A stretch of DNA of 64,000 nucleotides from Ruegeria sp. EL01 (GCF_900313035.1 NZ_OMPS01000001.1:124001-188000); one strand, 5' to 3'; shown: positions 1 to 10,395, counted from the first letter of the stretch. Notes: generated by a model not told the origin, from the letters alone. Made by a program: numbers and translations.

Positions 1-153
1 GATGTGCGCGTTGCGCCCAACGGGACCGAAGGCGGCAATCCGGCTTTTGACGTCACCCCCAACCGGCTTGTGACGGGCCTGATCACCGAACGCGGCGTAT
101 GCGGCGCCTCAGCCGAGGGACTGGCGGCGCTGTTTCCCGACCGGGCAGGTTGA
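1..153 (+). CDS. mtnA: S-methyl-5-thioribose-1-phosphate isomerase, C-terminal end (partial)
   Basis: The window opens inside a reading frame that encodes 50 residues and stops at TGA 151-153. The segment [20 protein letters not shown] matches the conserved end of MtnA, the aldose-ketose isomerase of the methionine salvage pathway that converts methylthioribose-1-phosphate to methylthioribulose-1-phosphate. The asparagine/aspartate-rich stretch is part of the family's C-terminal substrate-binding region. Everything upstream is outside the window. The gene converges with the MFS gene on the other strand, 14 bp away. The identification rests on a short segment but that segment is highly characteristic. 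Confidence 0.8.
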   Translation, partial: DVRVAPNGTEGGNPAFDVTPNRLVTGLITERGVCGASAEGLAALFPDRAG

Positions 154-167
154 CCAGCTGCAGCGGC

Positions 168-1409
168 TCAGACCGCCGCTGCCGTTGCCCTGCGGTTTTC
201 GCGGATCGGCAGGTGGATTATTGCACTGAAGGCGCCGATTGCGACGCCGATCCACCATACCGTGGTGTAGTCGCCGTATTGGTCATACATGCGACCGCCC
301 AACCAGACGCCCAGAAAACTGCCAACCTGATGGCTAAAGAAGATGATGCCGTACAGCGTTCCCATATATCGCAGACCATAGAGATGCGCGACCAGACCAG
401 ATGTCAGAGGAACGGTTGCCAACCACAGCGACCCCATCACCAGCGAGAAAGCGATCACTGAAAGCGGCGTGATCGGAAATACGATGAACAACGCTGCTGC
501 AATCGTTCGTCCTGTGTAAACTGCGGCCAACAAGTATTTCTTTGGAAAACGATTTCCTGCCCAACCGGCCAGTAAAGTGCCGCCAATATTGGCCAAACCG
601 ATCAAAGAAATCGAGACTGCACCCAAGGCGGATGTGGATGTGATACCGATCGAATGCAGAACACCCCCCGGCTGGATTGGGCCACACATCTCGGTCACGA
701 AGGCCGGAAAATGCGCCGTGATAAAGCCCAGCTGATACCCGCAACTGAAGAACCCCAGGAAGATAAGCGCATAAGACGGGTCTCGAAGTGCCTTGCCCAG
801 AATTCGGGCCATGCTTTCTTCCTGCTCAACCTTGCTCATCGGCTGCGGTGCGCGCATGAACGGCAGTGTCAGGACGAGTGCCAGAACCGCAATGGCAAAC
901 ACGATGAAGACCTGTTGCCAAGGCAGGAACGTCAGCAACCATTCTGCTATCGGAGCGCCGAGAACCTGACCAAAGCTGCCGGCTGCTGTGACAATGGCAA
1001 GCGACATGGATCTGTTTTCGTCAGACGACGCCCGACCTACAACGGCCAGGACCACACCAAACCCGGTTCCGGCGATACCAAACCCGACAAGCCAGGCATA
1101 CATCTGGTGTTCAAACGGCGTAACAGACCACGCCGACAGCACCATGCCAGCGGCGTAGACCAACGCACCCAGAACGATCGCGCGGCGATCACCCACCTTT
1201 TCGGCGATCGCGGCAAAGATCGGCTGTCCAATCCCCCAAGCCAGGTTCTGGATCGCTATGGCCATCGAGAAATCAGTCCGCAGCCAGCCGAATTCTTCCG
1301 CAATCGGGATCTGGAACACACCGAATGAGCCACGTACAGCGAAGTTCACCGTGATGATGATGCAAGCAACGATCAGGATTGGATTCAGCAGGCGAACGGA
1401 TTGCGGCAT
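168..1409 (-). CDS. MFS transporter, 12-helix type
   Basis: The 413-residue protein has the alternating hydrophobic pattern of a 12-helix major facilitator, with a central hydrophilic loop near residues 190-205 (MSKVEQEESM). The start MPQSVRLLNP is directly followed by the first membrane helix, and residues 30-60 carry the FGVFQIPIAEEFGW-type loop seen in monocarboxylate/oxalate-like MFS carriers. Such proteins move small organic solutes across the inner membrane by proton coupling or exchange. The substrate cannot be read from the sequence. It stands alone, converging with mtnA and divergent from zapE. A monocarboxylate or drug-efflux role are both possible. Confidence 0.85.
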   Translation of the reverse strand: MPQSVRLLNPILIVACIIITVNFAVRGSFGVFQIPIAEEFGWLRTDFSMAIAIQNLAWGIGQPIFAAIAEKVGDRRAIVLGALVYAAGMVLSAWSVTPFEHQMYAWLVGFGIAGTGFGVVLAVVGRASSDENRSMSLAIVTAAGSFGQVLGAPIAEWLLTFLPWQQVFIVFAIAVLALVLTLPFMRAPQPMSKVEQEESMARILGKALRDPSYALIFLGFFSCGYQLGFITAHFPAFVTEMCGPIQPGGVLHSIGITSTSALGAVSISLIGLANIGGTLLAGWAGNRFPKKYLLAAVYTGRTIAAALFIVFPITPLSVIAFSLVMGSLWLATVPLTSGLVAHLYGLRYMGTLYGIIFFSHQVGSFLGVWLGGRMYDQYGDYTTVWWIGVAIGAFSAIIHLPIRENRRATAAAV

Positions 1410-1558
1410 CGGGCCCCCATGGTATTCGTGTATTGGAAACTACTGTTTTTGGTGAAGGCGTCAAATCAGCAGATTTGCGGTCACTAATAAGCAATTTTGA
1501 TGCCTCTTGAAATTTGGTTGCTTTTCAAGTGGCAAGCCGAACGGTAAGGCTCAGACTC

Positions 1559-2617
1559 ATGACGGATCTGATTTCGCTTTACGAGGCCCTCATCGCCGAC
1601 GGGTCCTTGACCCGTGATGACGCGCAGGAGGCCGTTCTGCCGCATTTCGAACGTATCCGAAAGGCATTGGCTGAACCGGTCAAACGTGGCTTGTTTCGCA
1701 AAGCTCCGCCCGCACCCAAAGGGTTGTATCTGTGGGGCGGTGTTGGGCGCGGGAAATCCATGTTGATGGATATGTTCGTCGACAATTTGACAGACATTCC
1801 GGCAAGACGCGTTCATTTCCATGCGTTTATGCAGGAAATCCATGCCGGAATGCACAAGGCGCGGCAGGACGGGGTCGAGGACGCCCTGGCACCCGTGGCG
1901 CAGGGCGTGGTGAAATCCGTGCGCTTGCTGGCTTTCGATGAGATGCAAATCACCGATATCACCGACGCGATGATTGTCGGGCGCTTGTTCGATATGTTGC
2001 ACAAGGATGGCGTGGTGGTTGTCACAACATCCAACCGCCACCCGGACCATCTATACAAGGACGGGCTGAACCGGCAGCTGTTCCTGCCATTCATCGCTCA
2101 TATCAAGGAACAACTTCAGGTGTGGGAACTGGTGTCGCCAATCGATTATCGGCAAAACCGATTGGAAGGCGCACCGGTCTATTTTACTCCGATCGGACCA
2201 GAGGCGCGGCAGAATATTCGTGGTGTGTGGACGGATCTGGCGGGCGGTCCAGCCGATCCGCTGGTGCTGCAAGTCAAGGGGCGTGCTGTTGAATTGCCCC
2301 AGTTCCGCAATGGTGTGGCGCGCGCTTCGTTCTATGATCTGTGCGGACGTATGCTGGGGCCAGCCGATTACCTGGCCATCGCTGAAGAGGTGAAGGTTCT
2401 GGTGCTCGAGGACATCCCTCGCCTATCACGCAACAATTTTAATGAGGCGAGACGGTTCGTCACCCTGATTGATGCGCTTTATGAAGGAAAAGTACGCCTG
2501 ATCTGTTCCGCCGCCGCTGAGCCTGAGATGCTGTATGTCGAAGGCGAAGGGACGTTTGAATTTGAACGCACCGCCTCACGCCTGCGGGAGATGCAAGATC
2601 AGGGCTGGGGGAAATAG
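1559..2617 (+). CDS. zapE: Cell division AFG1-like ATPase ZapE
   Basis: The 352-residue P-loop ATPase has Walker A GGVGRGKS near residue 60 and Walker B LLAFDEMQ near residue 125, followed by the TTSNRHPDHLYKDGLNR segment that typifies the AFG1/ZapE family. ZapE acts in the cytoplasm on FtsZ during division, and eukaryotic Afg1 handles mitochondrial proteins. The frame is open upstream to a TTG at 1514, but I chose ATG 1559 because MTDLISLYEALIADG is the usual family N-terminus and the extra 15 residues are not. It is a single gene, divergent from the MFS gene. Confidence 0.9.
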   Translation: MTDLISLYEALIADGSLTRDDAQEAVLPHFERIRKALAEPVKRGLFRKAPPAPKGLYLWGGVGRGKSMLMDMFVDNLTDIPARRVHFHAFMQEIHAGMHKARQDGVEDALAPVAQGVVKSVRLLAFDEMQITDITDAMIVGRLFDMLHKDGVVVVTTSNRHPDHLYKDGLNRQLFLPFIAHIKEQLQVWELVSPIDYRQNRLEGAPVYFTPIGPEARQNIRGVWTDLAGGPADPLVLQVKGRAVELPQFRNGVARASFYDLCGRMLGPADYLAIAEEVKVLVLEDIPRLSRNNFNEARRFVTLIDALYEGKVRLICSAAAEPEMLYVEGEGTFEFERTASRLREMQDQGWGK

Positions 2618-2676
2618 GGGCTCTGCCGCCGCCGCCATAGGCGGCTCCCCCGGGATACTTATAGCCAGATGAAGAT
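2618..2676. repeat. Intergenic hairpin element between zapE and folC
   Basis: The 59 bp between the convergent zapE and folC genes contain a GC-rich hairpin (GCCGCC 2631-2636 paired with GGCGGC 2640-2645, within outer GGGG/CCCC) followed by CCCGGGATACTTATAGCC and AGATGAAG. From memory, a similar CCCGGGATAttTTTggCCAGATGAA-type sequence recurs between genes in many Rhodobacteraceae genomes. It probably serves as a terminator-like element for both genes. Only one copy is visible here, so calling it a family is recollection and not something shown by this window. Confidence 0.4.
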
Positions 2677-3951
2677 TTAGCCGTTTTCGCGCAAGACATT
2701 GCCGGCAAGATAGAGCGACCCACAGATCAAAACGCGCGCCTGCGGATTCTGCCCGACAATTCCTTTCAGCGCGCCAGCCACACTGTCCGCAGTGGACGCG
2801 GGCAGGTTGACCTTGGCGGCCGCCACCGCAGTATCTTCGGCGCTTAGGGTATTCGTCTCGCCCGGGATTGAAACGCCGGTCAGGCTTTGGGCCTGTTTGG
2901 CCAAAGGGGCCAGATAGCCTGTCACATCCTTGGTGTTGAGCATCCCACAAATCATATGGGTTGGGCGTTTGGGCAGTTTGGCCAGCACATCCGCCACAGC
3001 GATCCCGGCGGCGGCGTTGTGACCACCGTCAAGCCAAAGCTCGGCCTCTGGCGCCATCTGCACCAACGGCCCGGTCTTCAGACGCTGCATGCGGGCGGGC
3101 CATTCGGCCTTGGTTACAGCCGCTTCGTAAGCAGCATCGCCCATTTTCAGATGCCGCAATACAGCCAGCGCCGCGCCCGCGTTTTGAATCTGATGAGTTC
3201 CCAACAAGTTGGGCAGGGGCACGTCGCGCAAACCGGTTTCATCCTGATAGACCAAGCTCCCGTTTTCTTCGTGCACATGCCAATGTTGACCATGAACGAA
3301 CAGCTGAGCGCCAAGTCGTGCAGCTGTGTATTCAATGACTTCCAGCGCTTCTTCCTGTTGCGGACCGACGATGCAGGGCACGCCAGGCTTGATGATTCCG
3401 GCTTTTTCCGCTGCGATCTTGCCCAAGGTGTTACCAAGGAATTGCTCATGATCGATCGAGACCGGTGTGATGACCGTCACGGCGGGCCGCTCGATGACAT
3501 TGGTCGCGTCCAGACGACCCCCAAGCCCAACTTCAAGCAGCGTGTAGTCAGCCTGTGACCGGGCGAAGGCCAGCAAAGCAGCGCAGGTCGTGATCTCAAA
3601 ATAGGTGATGTTTTCGCCACCATTGGCCGCATAACATTCGTCCAGAACTGCGCTCAGATCGTCTTCGGAAATTAGATCCCCGGCCAAACGAATGCGTTCG
3701 TGAAAGCGGGCCAGATGTGGCGAGGTATATGCATGGGCCCTCAGACCCGCGCCTTCCAGACCGGCCCTGATCATTGCCTGCGTCGAGCCTTTGCCATTGG
3801 TGCCAGCGATATGAATCACCGGCGGCAGCTTGGTTTGAGGACTATCCAGCGCAGCTAACAGGCGCCAGACGCGATCCAGAGTCAGGTCGATAATCTTGGG
3901 GTGCAGTGCCATCATCCGGTCAAGGATCAGGTCGGACTTGGGCGCGGTCAT
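2677..3951 (-). CDS. folC: Bifunctional folylpolyglutamate synthase/dihydrofolate synthase
   Basis: The 424-residue protein is a Mur-ligase-fold enzyme that adds glutamate to dihydropteroate and to folates using ATP. The P-loop [11 protein letters not shown] near residue 47 is diagnostic for FolC. The family's [17 protein letters not shown] segment follows at about residues 75-92, and LDGGHNAAA near residue 312 is the conserved DGAHNP-type C-terminal motif. Length is typical. Its ATG overlaps the accD stop by 4 bp, giving an accD-folC unit, an arrangement common in proteobacteria and thought to couple fatty acid and folate supply. Confidence 0.95.
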   Translation of the reverse strand: MTAPKSDLILDRMMALHPKIIDLTLDRVWRLLAALDSPQTKLPPVIHIAGTNGKGSTQAMIRAGLEGAGLRAHAYTSPHLARFHERIRLAGDLISEDDLSAVLDECYAANGGENITYFEITTCAALLAFARSQADYTLLEVGLGGRLDATNVIERPAVTVITPVSIDHEQFLGNTLGKIAAEKAGIIKPGVPCIVGPQQEEALEVIEYTAARLGAQLFVHGQHWHVHEENGSLVYQDETGLRDVPLPNLLGTHQIQNAGAALAVLRHLKMGDAAYEAAVTKAEWPARMQRLKTGPLVQMAPEAELWLDGGHNAAAGIAVADVLAKLPKRPTHMICGMLNTKDVTGYLAPLAKQAQSLTGVSIPGETNTLSAEDTAVAAAKVNLPASTADSVAGALKGIVGQNPQARVLICGSLYLAGNVLRENG

Positions 3952-4880
3952 TCCTTGTCTGCGTCCTCAGTCGGGTTTTCCTCAGCCGATTCTTCTGGGT
4001 CTGGCGCGGGCAGGTCCCCTTTGACCGCTGGCGGCAGGTCCATCAACATGCGGATGATGGTGATCAGCTCTTCCCGCATTTCGGTCCGTTTGGTTACCCG
4101 GTCAAGCATGCCGTGGTCCAACAGGTACTCGGCGCGCTGGAACCCTTCGGGCAACTTCTCGCGAATTGTCTGTTCGATCACACGCGGTCCGGCAAAGCAG
4201 ATCAATGCGTTTGGTTCCGAGATGTGAACATCACCCAGCATCGCATAAGAGGCAGTGACACCACCGGTGGTCGGATGCGTCAGCACAACGATGTAGGGCA
4301 GGTTTGCCTCTTTCAACATCTCGACGGCGACCGTAGTACGTGGCATCTGCATCAGGCTTAGGATACCTTCCTGCATGCGTGCGCCACCGGCCGCAGAAAA
4401 CAATATCAAAGGGCGACGCAGTTTCACCGCCTCTTGGGCTGCGGCAATGATGGCGTTGCCAACATACATGCCCATTGAACCACCCATAAAGGAAAAATCC
4501 TGCGCTGCGGCCACGATAGGCGTGCGGCCAATCTCGCCAGTGGCGACCAGCATTGCTTCTTTCTCGCCGGTTTTTTTCTGGGCCGCTTTCATACGATCCG
4601 GGTATTTCTTCTGATCACGAAACTGCAGTGGGTCGTCTTTGGGAGCAGGAACGTTGACGTCCGTAAAAATACCGCCGTCAAACAGGTGACTGAAACGGTC
4701 GCGCGGGGTGATTGCCATGTGATGATCGCACTGCGTGCACACATTCTGATTTTCCGCCAACTCGCGGTGAAACAGCATTGTTCCGCATTCATCGCACTTG
4801 TGCCAAAGGTTTTCGGGCACTTCGCGGCGCGAGAAGATCGAATTGATCCGGGGGCGGACGTAGTTTGTGATCCAGTTCAT
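3948..4880 (-). CDS. accD: Acetyl-CoA carboxylase carboxyltransferase subunit beta
   Basis: The 310-residue protein begins [12 protein letters not shown], the usual AccD start. The frame extends upstream to 5009 but that extension has no family resemblance. Four cysteines in CDECGTMLF and CTQCDHH (residues about 30-55) form the N-terminal zinc ribbon. The carboxyltransferase core follows with [12 protein letters not shown] and the GGARMQEG oxyanion loop. AccD pairs with AccA to transfer the carboxyl group from biotin to acetyl-CoA, making malonyl-CoA for fatty acid synthesis. The tail is acidic ([14 protein letters not shown]), which is common in this group. It overlaps folC by 4 bp. Confidence 0.96.
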   Translation of the reverse strand: MNWITNYVRPRINSIFSRREVPENLWHKCDECGTMLFHRELAENQNVCTQCDHHMAITPRDRFSHLFDGGIFTDVNVPAPKDDPLQFRDQKKYPDRMKAAQKKTGEKEAMLVATGEIGRTPIVAAAQDFSFMGGSMGMYVGNAIIAAAQEAVKLRRPLILFSAAGGARMQEGILSLMQMPRTTVAVEMLKEANLPYIVVLTHPTTGGVTASYAMLGDVHISEPNALICFAGPRVIEQTIREKLPEGFQRAEYLLDHGMLDRVTKRTEMREELITIIRMLMDLPPAVKGDLPAPDPEESAEENPTEDADKE

Positions 4881-4939
4881 GTCGGAACCTTGCTGATGCG
4901 GCGTTGACGTCAAATAAGACGCTACGGCAGGAATTGCAA

Positions 4940-5851
4940 TCAACGCATGATGGCAAGTCGCGCTGTCAGCCAGCAAACAAACATCATCACAAAATCCACG
5001 TACAACCATTGCCGCAGCATTCCGGTATCCGACATGTCATAGGGCAACAAAAACAGCGACAGCCCACTAAGGTTGTCAGGCAAAGAAATAAAAACAAGCG
5101 CGATGATGTTGTTGAAGAAATGCAACGCAATAGCGGGACCAAGCGTGCCGGATCTTGCCGTCAGGTCTGAGGCCAGAAGTCCAAAAATACAAGACCACAC
5201 CGCAATTAACATCGCGTTGTCTCCGGCCACGGCAGGCGCGTAGTGACCGGCGGCGAACAAAACGGCTGGCAGTCCCATCCAGATGATCGGTGAGCGAAAT
5301 CTGGCGGCCAGAGATTGCTGGATATAGCCTCGAAACAACACCTCTTCGGCACTGGTTTGAATCAGCACTGCCAGGATCGAAAACGGCAGCAGAACCAACC
5401 ATGCAGAAAGGTCAAGGTTCTGCACCATTGGCTCGCCCACGCCATAAGGCGGAAGCGCGGCCATGATCACGCCCAAAATCAGGAGCGCGCCCAAAACCCG
5501 CCAAAACTGCCGCAGACCCAGCTGATACTGACCCAATATCGACTGCAGCGACCTGTGCTGTAACCGTCGGGCGACAACGGCAACACCGAAGGTAATAAAC
5601 CCGAAGCTGCCAAGCAGAACAAGCATGGCCAATGGCGAGGCACCTTGCAGAAACTCCATGGTCCAATCATGCGGGGCCATCCCCGCGACCACTGCGAACA
5701 ATCCCAAGTTCAGAGCCGTGACCAAAATGCCGATCAGCACCAGGCCCAAAATAAGACGCCACAGTTCGGGCCGAGAACGTGCACCCTTTACCAATTGTTC
5801 ATGGGCGGCATATGCCGAGGATGCATCAATCAACACTTCCACCTTCGCCAT
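4940..5851 (-). CDS. CPBP-family intramembrane glutamic endopeptidase
   Basis: About 303 residues with roughly eight hydrophobic segments. Near residue 190 is [10 protein letters not shown], the EExxxR motif of CPBP (Abi/CAAX-like) proteases, followed by GHYAP and ALHFFNN, which supply the other catalytic histidines. Bacterial members act in the inner membrane and several handle bacteriocin self-immunity or protein processing; the target here is unknown. ATG 5851 ([11 protein letters not shown]) is preferred over the upstream codon at 5887 because it reduces the overlap with the preceding ABC gene to 26 bp. The two genes are likely co-transcribed. Confidence 0.85.
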   Translation of the reverse strand: MAKVEVLIDASSAYAAHEQLVKGARSRPELWRLILGLVLIGILVTALNLGLFAVVAGMAPHDWTMEFLQGASPLAMLVLLGSFGFITFGVAVVARRLQHRSLQSILGQYQLGLRQFWRVLGALLILGVIMAALPPYGVGEPMVQNLDLSAWLVLLPFSILAVLIQTSAEEVLFRGYIQQSLAARFRSPIIWMGLPAVLFAAGHYAPAVAGDNAMLIAVWSCIFGLLASDLTARSGTLGPAIALHFFNNIIALVFISLPDNLSGLSLFLLPYDMSDTGMLRQWLYVDFVMMFVCWLTARLAIMR

Positions 5852-8800
5852 CTGCCGTGATCGCTTGTGAGATCTCCGGGAAAACATCCGAAGGAATTTT
5901 GGCCGCGTTGATCCTGCCGGACAACATGGTCAGATATCCGGCCACAGTCTGCAGCAACTGCATTGCGACCGACGCATCGCTTTCGATCACCGCGCGCAAC
6001 TCTTCTGCACCAATCCGCAAGAACAAACACTGATCGACGGCTACCAAATCCAACTGTCGGGCTTCACCAGTAATGATGGACAGGTCGCCGATCAGCCGTC
6101 CTGGCTCGATGATGGAAATCGGTCTTTTCTGGCCATTCTCATCGGACCAATCCAATCTCGCCTGCCCCGAGATGCATAGATAGGCAGCGTCCGGCCCTTG
6201 ACCTCGCGAGAATATCACTTGCCCTGCAGCCGCTTCATACCATTGTGCAGAGAAGGCCAACAAACGCTGGTTTCGACCATCGAGACCCGAGAATAACTCG
6301 GTCGCAGATATAACCTCCAGCTTTCGGCTCAGATCGGCCGATGCCCCTTCTTCATGCTCGAGCTTGGTTCTGGAGACACCATCGATGCGACCGTCCTTGA
6401 TCTCGACAAACAAATCATAGGCTTCGGGGTGCGCAAAGTGATCTTCCATAAAGATCATGATCGAGTCGGGCAGCAATTCGCGCAGTTTCAGTCGCGTGCG
6501 CAAACGGCTTTCGGAATCGTGGCTGGCCAAAGCCTTATCCAAGATCAGGATATCCGGACGTTTTATCCCGGCCCGCGAAAATGCAACGCGTTCCTGAAAC
6601 ACCGTCGGCAGGTTGTTTCCGCCCAGTCCCGACGGCAGATCATAAATGATTGCCGCGGCCCGACGACGCAGCCCTGCCTCGTTCATAGCTTGGGCCACGA
6701 CATCTTCGATGTCGTCCGCATGTGCCCCGGCCATCAACGAAATCCGGCCGTAAATTGCATTTTCTATCACCGACAGGCGGGGGATATAGATGTCCGGGGA
6801 CACCGGGATAAACATGCCGCTCATTGCCCCGCGCAACCGTTCTGCCTGCCCTTTTCGGATCGAAAGGATCTTGTCCTTGTATTCATCCGGGAAGTCGGGA
6901 CCGATCTGCTCGGCTGTCAGCAGGAACGGTACGGTCAACAGCAGTGCCCGTTCATCATCACTCAGATCCGTGTGGCCTTTGGCTTTGCGACGATCTTCGA
7001 TGTCCAGCAACCGGTGGTACATGTCCTTGGACATGCCGAGGCGCAAAAACAGCGGGTGATCTGTGCCGTCCCGACCAAATGTTTGGCTCAGCGTATCGAG
7101 AACGGCGTTAGAGATGCTCATGGCATCGTCCGCCAGATCATGCGCGCTGAGCATCGACAGAAACCGGCCATCTCCGGCCAGAATATCTGGCGAGATATCC
7201 CGTGACGGCGCCGCAAACAGAAGATTGCCACCCAACGGCACGGCTGGATTAAACTGTTCCGGATCAAAGCGATAGACGTATCGATCCAGTTCTTTCTCAC
7301 GCAACCGTTCCGCCACAATCTCGCGCAGCGTGATGATTTCACGCGCGAGTATGGGATGCACGTCGGGGTCGAACTGAGAGCGCAACGTGCGACGGAACAT
7401 GAACTCATCGATGCCCATCGCTTCGACCAGTTGGAACCACCAGTCCCGGATCCCATCGATATCGTCCAACCCGGCCAATCCGGGATCAATCCACTCATCG
7501 GACAGCGAATCTGGTGGGTTGCCGGCGCGCACAGCCTCGATCTGCCTGCGGCTCGGGGTCCTTATCGCGTCAGTTTCGTGCTGAGGATGGGTGCGCAGCG
7601 GCATCATAAGATTATCACCCAACGTTCCGTCAAACAGATATGGTCGCGAATAGGCGTATCCAATCCGTCCAGCGATCACCGATTGATGTAGCCCCCGCAA
7701 ATCATGACCAGCCATGAACACGTCGCCCTGAACTGGTAAAATCTCTCGCGTCAGCAGTTGACCCAATGCGTTGCGTTCCGAGGCATGTGTGGACTGGATT
7801 GCCACGCGCGCGCCCTTGGGAATGATCAGATCCAGATCTTCCAATATGGTTTTGCCATCGCTGTCGCGCACGGTCACATTCCGCAACTCAATATCGCCAT
7901 TCAGATGTGGGATTGTTTCGGGCTCGCCATCAAAAAGTTCTTCGGGGACCATGTTTTCCGGGTCAAAACGTTCAGTCACGATTTCCCAGCGCAACGACAT
8001 GTCCTGCACCTGGTTGTAGTAGGTCAGCAAATCCTTCCACGGCCCACTCAGATCTTTGTAGGCGCCCAGAGCAGCAACCAGAGCACCGACTGTCACCTCA
8101 CCCGTGATCGCCAGATAGCCGCCGACCGAATAGAATAGGAACGGCGTCATCTGAGTGATCAGGTTGTTGAGGAATTTCATGAAGAATTTCTTGTTGTAGA
8201 TCTTGAACCGGATCTCGAACAAGGTTCCCAACCGATGGCTGAACTGCGCCAAACGATAGCGCCACCCGCCATTGGTGCGCAGGTCACTGATCCCAGCCGC
8301 GCTTTCTCCGATCTCCGAACTCAGCTGGCGAACTTCCTGAATGCGATCCTTGTTCAACAGGTTGATCTGGCGTTGCAGCTTGGGGATCAGCCAAGCTTGC
8401 AACGGGATCAGCGCAATACTGGCAAGACCGAACCACACACTTTGCATGAACAGAAATGTCACGATGGTCATCATCTGGCCAAACTGAAACACCGGTTGTG
8501 CGATCGCGTCGCCCATCAGACCGCCCATCGGTTCGGCCTCGGACGTGATCATCGATACCAGCTCACCCTGGCTGGTGGTGGCGAAATAGGATTTTGGAAA
8601 GCGCATCGCGCGGTGGATCAGTGTGAATCGCAACCGCCGCAGCATACGTTCGGCCAGAACGCCTTTCATCGTGTTGATGCGCATCTTCATCAAACCGCTG
8701 ACGATCACCGTGGCCAAAAAGGCTACACACAGGATCAACAGGTATTGCACCTGGGTCACGGTAAAGCCCCAGATCACTACGGTATCACCGGGCGCTCCGA

Positions 8801-8936
8801 TCGCATCGTTGATGATCTGCTTGGGCAGTTCCAACGAGGCATAGAGAAACGGGAACGACAGGACTGTCAAAAACAACAGGACAAGCTGTTGTTTCTTTGA
8901 ATGTTTCCAGATGAACGCGAACAGAGTGGATTCCAT
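5826..8936 (-). CDS. ABC-transporter-like membrane protein with degenerate nucleotide-binding domain and C-terminal cyclic-nucleotide-binding domain
   Basis: The 1,036-residue protein has an ABC exporter-type membrane domain (about residues 15-325, ending in the YYNQVQDMSLRWE region), then an ABC ATPase-like domain (about 350-840) and a cNMP-binding domain (about 880-1010, including GRLIGDLSIITGEARQLDLV). The ATPase domain is abnormal. Where Walker A should be it reads RVAIQSTHASERNALG, with no GxxGxGKS. The signature region reads LPTVFQERVAFSRA, and after the Walker B-like ILILDK a lysine replaces the catalytic glutamate. About 220 extra residues sit between the two halves of that domain. 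It therefore probably does not hydrolyse ATP as a normal exporter does. A regulatory or structural role is inferred. It precedes the CPBP protease. Confidence 0.8.
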   Translation of the reverse strand: MESTLFAFIWKHSKKQQLVLLFLTVLSFPFLYASLELPKQIINDAIGAPGDTVVIWGFTVTQVQYLLILCVAFLATVIVSGLMKMRINTMKGVLAERMLRRLRFTLIHRAMRFPKSYFATTSQGELVSMITSEAEPMGGLMGDAIAQPVFQFGQMMTIVTFLFMQSVWFGLASIALIPLQAWLIPKLQRQINLLNKDRIQEVRQLSSEIGESAAGISDLRTNGGWRYRLAQFSHRLGTLFEIRFKIYNKKFFMKFLNNLITQMTPFLFYSVGGYLAITGEVTVGALVAALGAYKDLSGPWKDLLTYYNQVQDMSLRWEIVTERFDPENMVPEELFDGEPETIPHLNGDIELRNVTVRDSDGKTILEDLDLIIPKGARVAIQSTHASERNALGQLLTREILPVQGDVFMAGHDLRGLHQSVIAGRIGYAYSRPYLFDGTLGDNLMMPLRTHPQHETDAIRTPSRRQIEAVRAGNPPDSLSDEWIDPGLAGLDDIDGIRDWWFQLVEAMGIDEFMFRRTLRSQFDPDVHPILAREIITLREIVAERLREKELDRYVYRFDPEQFNPAVPLGGNLLFAAPSRDISPDILAGDGRFLSMLSAHDLADDAMSISNAVLDTLSQTFGRDGTDHPLFLRLGMSKDMYHRLLDIEDRRKAKGHTDLSDDERALLLTVPFLLTAEQIGPDFPDEYKDKILSIRKGQAERLRGAMSGMFIPVSPDIYIPRLSVIENAIYGRISLMAGAHADDIEDVVAQAMNEAGLRRRAAAIIYDLPSGLGGNNLPTVFQERVAFSRAGIKRPDILILDKALASHDSESRLRTRLKLRELLPDSIMIFMEDHFAHPEAYDLFVEIKDGRIDGVSRTKLEHEEGASADLSRKLEVISATELFSGLDGRNQRLLAFSAQWYEAAAGQVIFSRGQGPDAAYLCISGQARLDWSDENGQKRPISIIEPGRLIGDLSIITGEARQLDLVAVDQCLFLRIGAEELRAVIESDASVAMQLLQTVAGYLTMLSGRINAAKIPSDVFPEISQAITADGEGGSVD

Positions 8937-9169
8937 ACCCTGGCCTTGTCTTGATTGAAATTGCTGCGCGGCAGTACCCGGGTTGACCCACTTTGATCAG
9001 GTGACAGACGGTACGCATTGGTCCTGCCTATTGCAAGAATGGACAACGCCTTTCTTGCAACGCGGGACGCGCTTTATGTTACCGCGATTCACTAATCAGG
9101 AATATTGATCGCTAATAGTGGTATTCCGGGTTTGTCCCTCACTATGTCTTTGACTAAAGAGGTACAACT

Positions 9170-9946
9170 TTGGACGATGGGACGATGGGCAGGATTCTGG
9201 ACCTCTATATGCATCGCAAGGTTCTTGGGCGCTGGCGCAAGGCCGCGCAACAAGCGCCGGATGCACCGCAATCACATTTGCGCCATCAACGCGATCAGGC
9301 GCGCAATCTGCGCGCGCATCTGGACCGGGTAATCCATGTTGCAGAGGGACGCCTGGCCAGACCGCAGATCGGGTCCGAGCGGTTTCCCAAGCCTATCGGA
9401 ACAGACTGGAGCTGGCGCCCGGATCTTTGGCGCGGCCCCCTGGCCCGCCCCGGGGTCGCATCAGCGCCGCGAAAATCAATGGTTGATCGACAGATCACGC
9501 TGTTTCACGACTGTCCCTATTCGGAGATTTCCGCACGACAGATCAGAAACAGACATGAAAGCGATCTTGCACCTTTCAGCCTGGCACTGGAGGTGTTCAG
9601 CTTTGAAGGCTCGTTCCTGTCCCTGTCGATTGAGTTGCCGGCCGACGCCGCCCAAGACCTGACGCGTCAACACCTGATGCGCATCGATTCCCTGATCGAC
9701 AGCGAACAGGCAACCGAGGTCTTCGCTCGCCTTAACATCCAGCATGGGCCGAATTCTGAGCAAGTGCTGCGACAGCTGGACCTGTCTGGTCCGGCAATCG
9801 CGATTGACTTTGATCTGGCACATCTACCCTTGAACGAACGGCGGATCGAGAAGATCTGGCTGGACCTGATCTTCAAAAACCCGCGTATGAACCAGATCGT
9901 TCTGCGCGATCTGACCTTCTGTCGCCACTATCGCGCTGATTTGTGA
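9170..9946 (+). CDS. Conserved hypothetical protein, DUF6478-like
   Basis: The 258-residue soluble protein has no membrane segments. A tryptophan-rich segment (DWSWRPDLWRGPL, about residues 84-96) is followed by a beta-rich region. It resembles a family of unknown function (DUF6478, from memory) that is restricted to Rhodobacterales. The TTG start at 9170 is preferred because AAAGAGGT lies six bases before it, whereas ATG 9185 has no ribosome binding site. Its TGA overlaps a GTG of the next gene, so the two are probably translationally coupled. No enzymatic motif was seen. Confidence 0.65.
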   Translation: MDDGTMGRILDLYMHRKVLGRWRKAAQQAPDAPQSHLRHQRDQARNLRAHLDRVIHVAEGRLARPQIGSERFPKPIGTDWSWRPDLWRGPLARPGVASAPRKSMVDRQITLFHDCPYSEISARQIRNRHESDLAPFSLALEVFSFEGSFLSLSIELPADAAQDLTRQHLMRIDSLIDSEQATEVFARLNIQHGPNSEQVLRQLDLSGPAIAIDFDLAHLPLNERRIEKIWLDLIFKNPRMNQIVLRDLTFCRHYRADL

Positions 9947-9957
9947 GACACTCAAAC

Positions 9958-10323
9958 ATGACGCATCCAACATTGACGCTGATCCAGTTCGAAAACGGTA
10001 TCTGGCAGGGACATGTCCAAGCCGCAAGCAAACCCGACGTTGAGGTTCGATATTTAGGGGCGGCGCTGGACGGGGTGGAACTGTCCCTTGCCGAAGGCGG
10101 GTGGCACCTGAGCGTCCCCGTGCCCATTACTGCACTGTCTGAGGGAGTGCACAGTTTTGTGATCGAGGACACCAAAACCACGCATAAATTGGGAGACTTC
10201 ACCGTGATCGCCGGATCACCCGCTGCGGACGATCTGCGGGCAGAGGTGGAGTTGCTGCGCGCGGAACTTGATATGTTGAAGCGTGCATTTCGCCGGATCT
10301 GCAGCGATGGCGATAGACCCTAA
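9958..10323 (+). CDS. Small hypothetical protein coupled to the DUF6478-like gene
   Basis: A 121-residue soluble protein with a beta-strand-rich body (WQGHVQAASKPDVEVRYLG) and a C-terminal amphipathic coiled-coil segment (LRAEVELLRAELDMLKRAF) that could mediate oligomerisation. I do not recognise the family. ATG 9958 is taken as the start; a GTG at 9943 overlaps the upstream stop as GTGA and would add five residues. Co-transcription with the preceding gene is likely from the spacing. Confidence 0.6.
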   Translation: MTHPTLTLIQFENGIWQGHVQAASKPDVEVRYLGAALDGVELSLAEGGWHLSVPVPITALSEGVHSFVIEDTKTTHKLGDFTVIAGSPAADDLRAEVELLRAELDMLKRAFRRICSDGDRP

Positions 10324-10395
10324 GATTTAGGTTTTTCTATCATTTAGCGTCTTTTCATGCACCATTGAGGCGTTCGAAGTAACGCGGGTGCCTCT

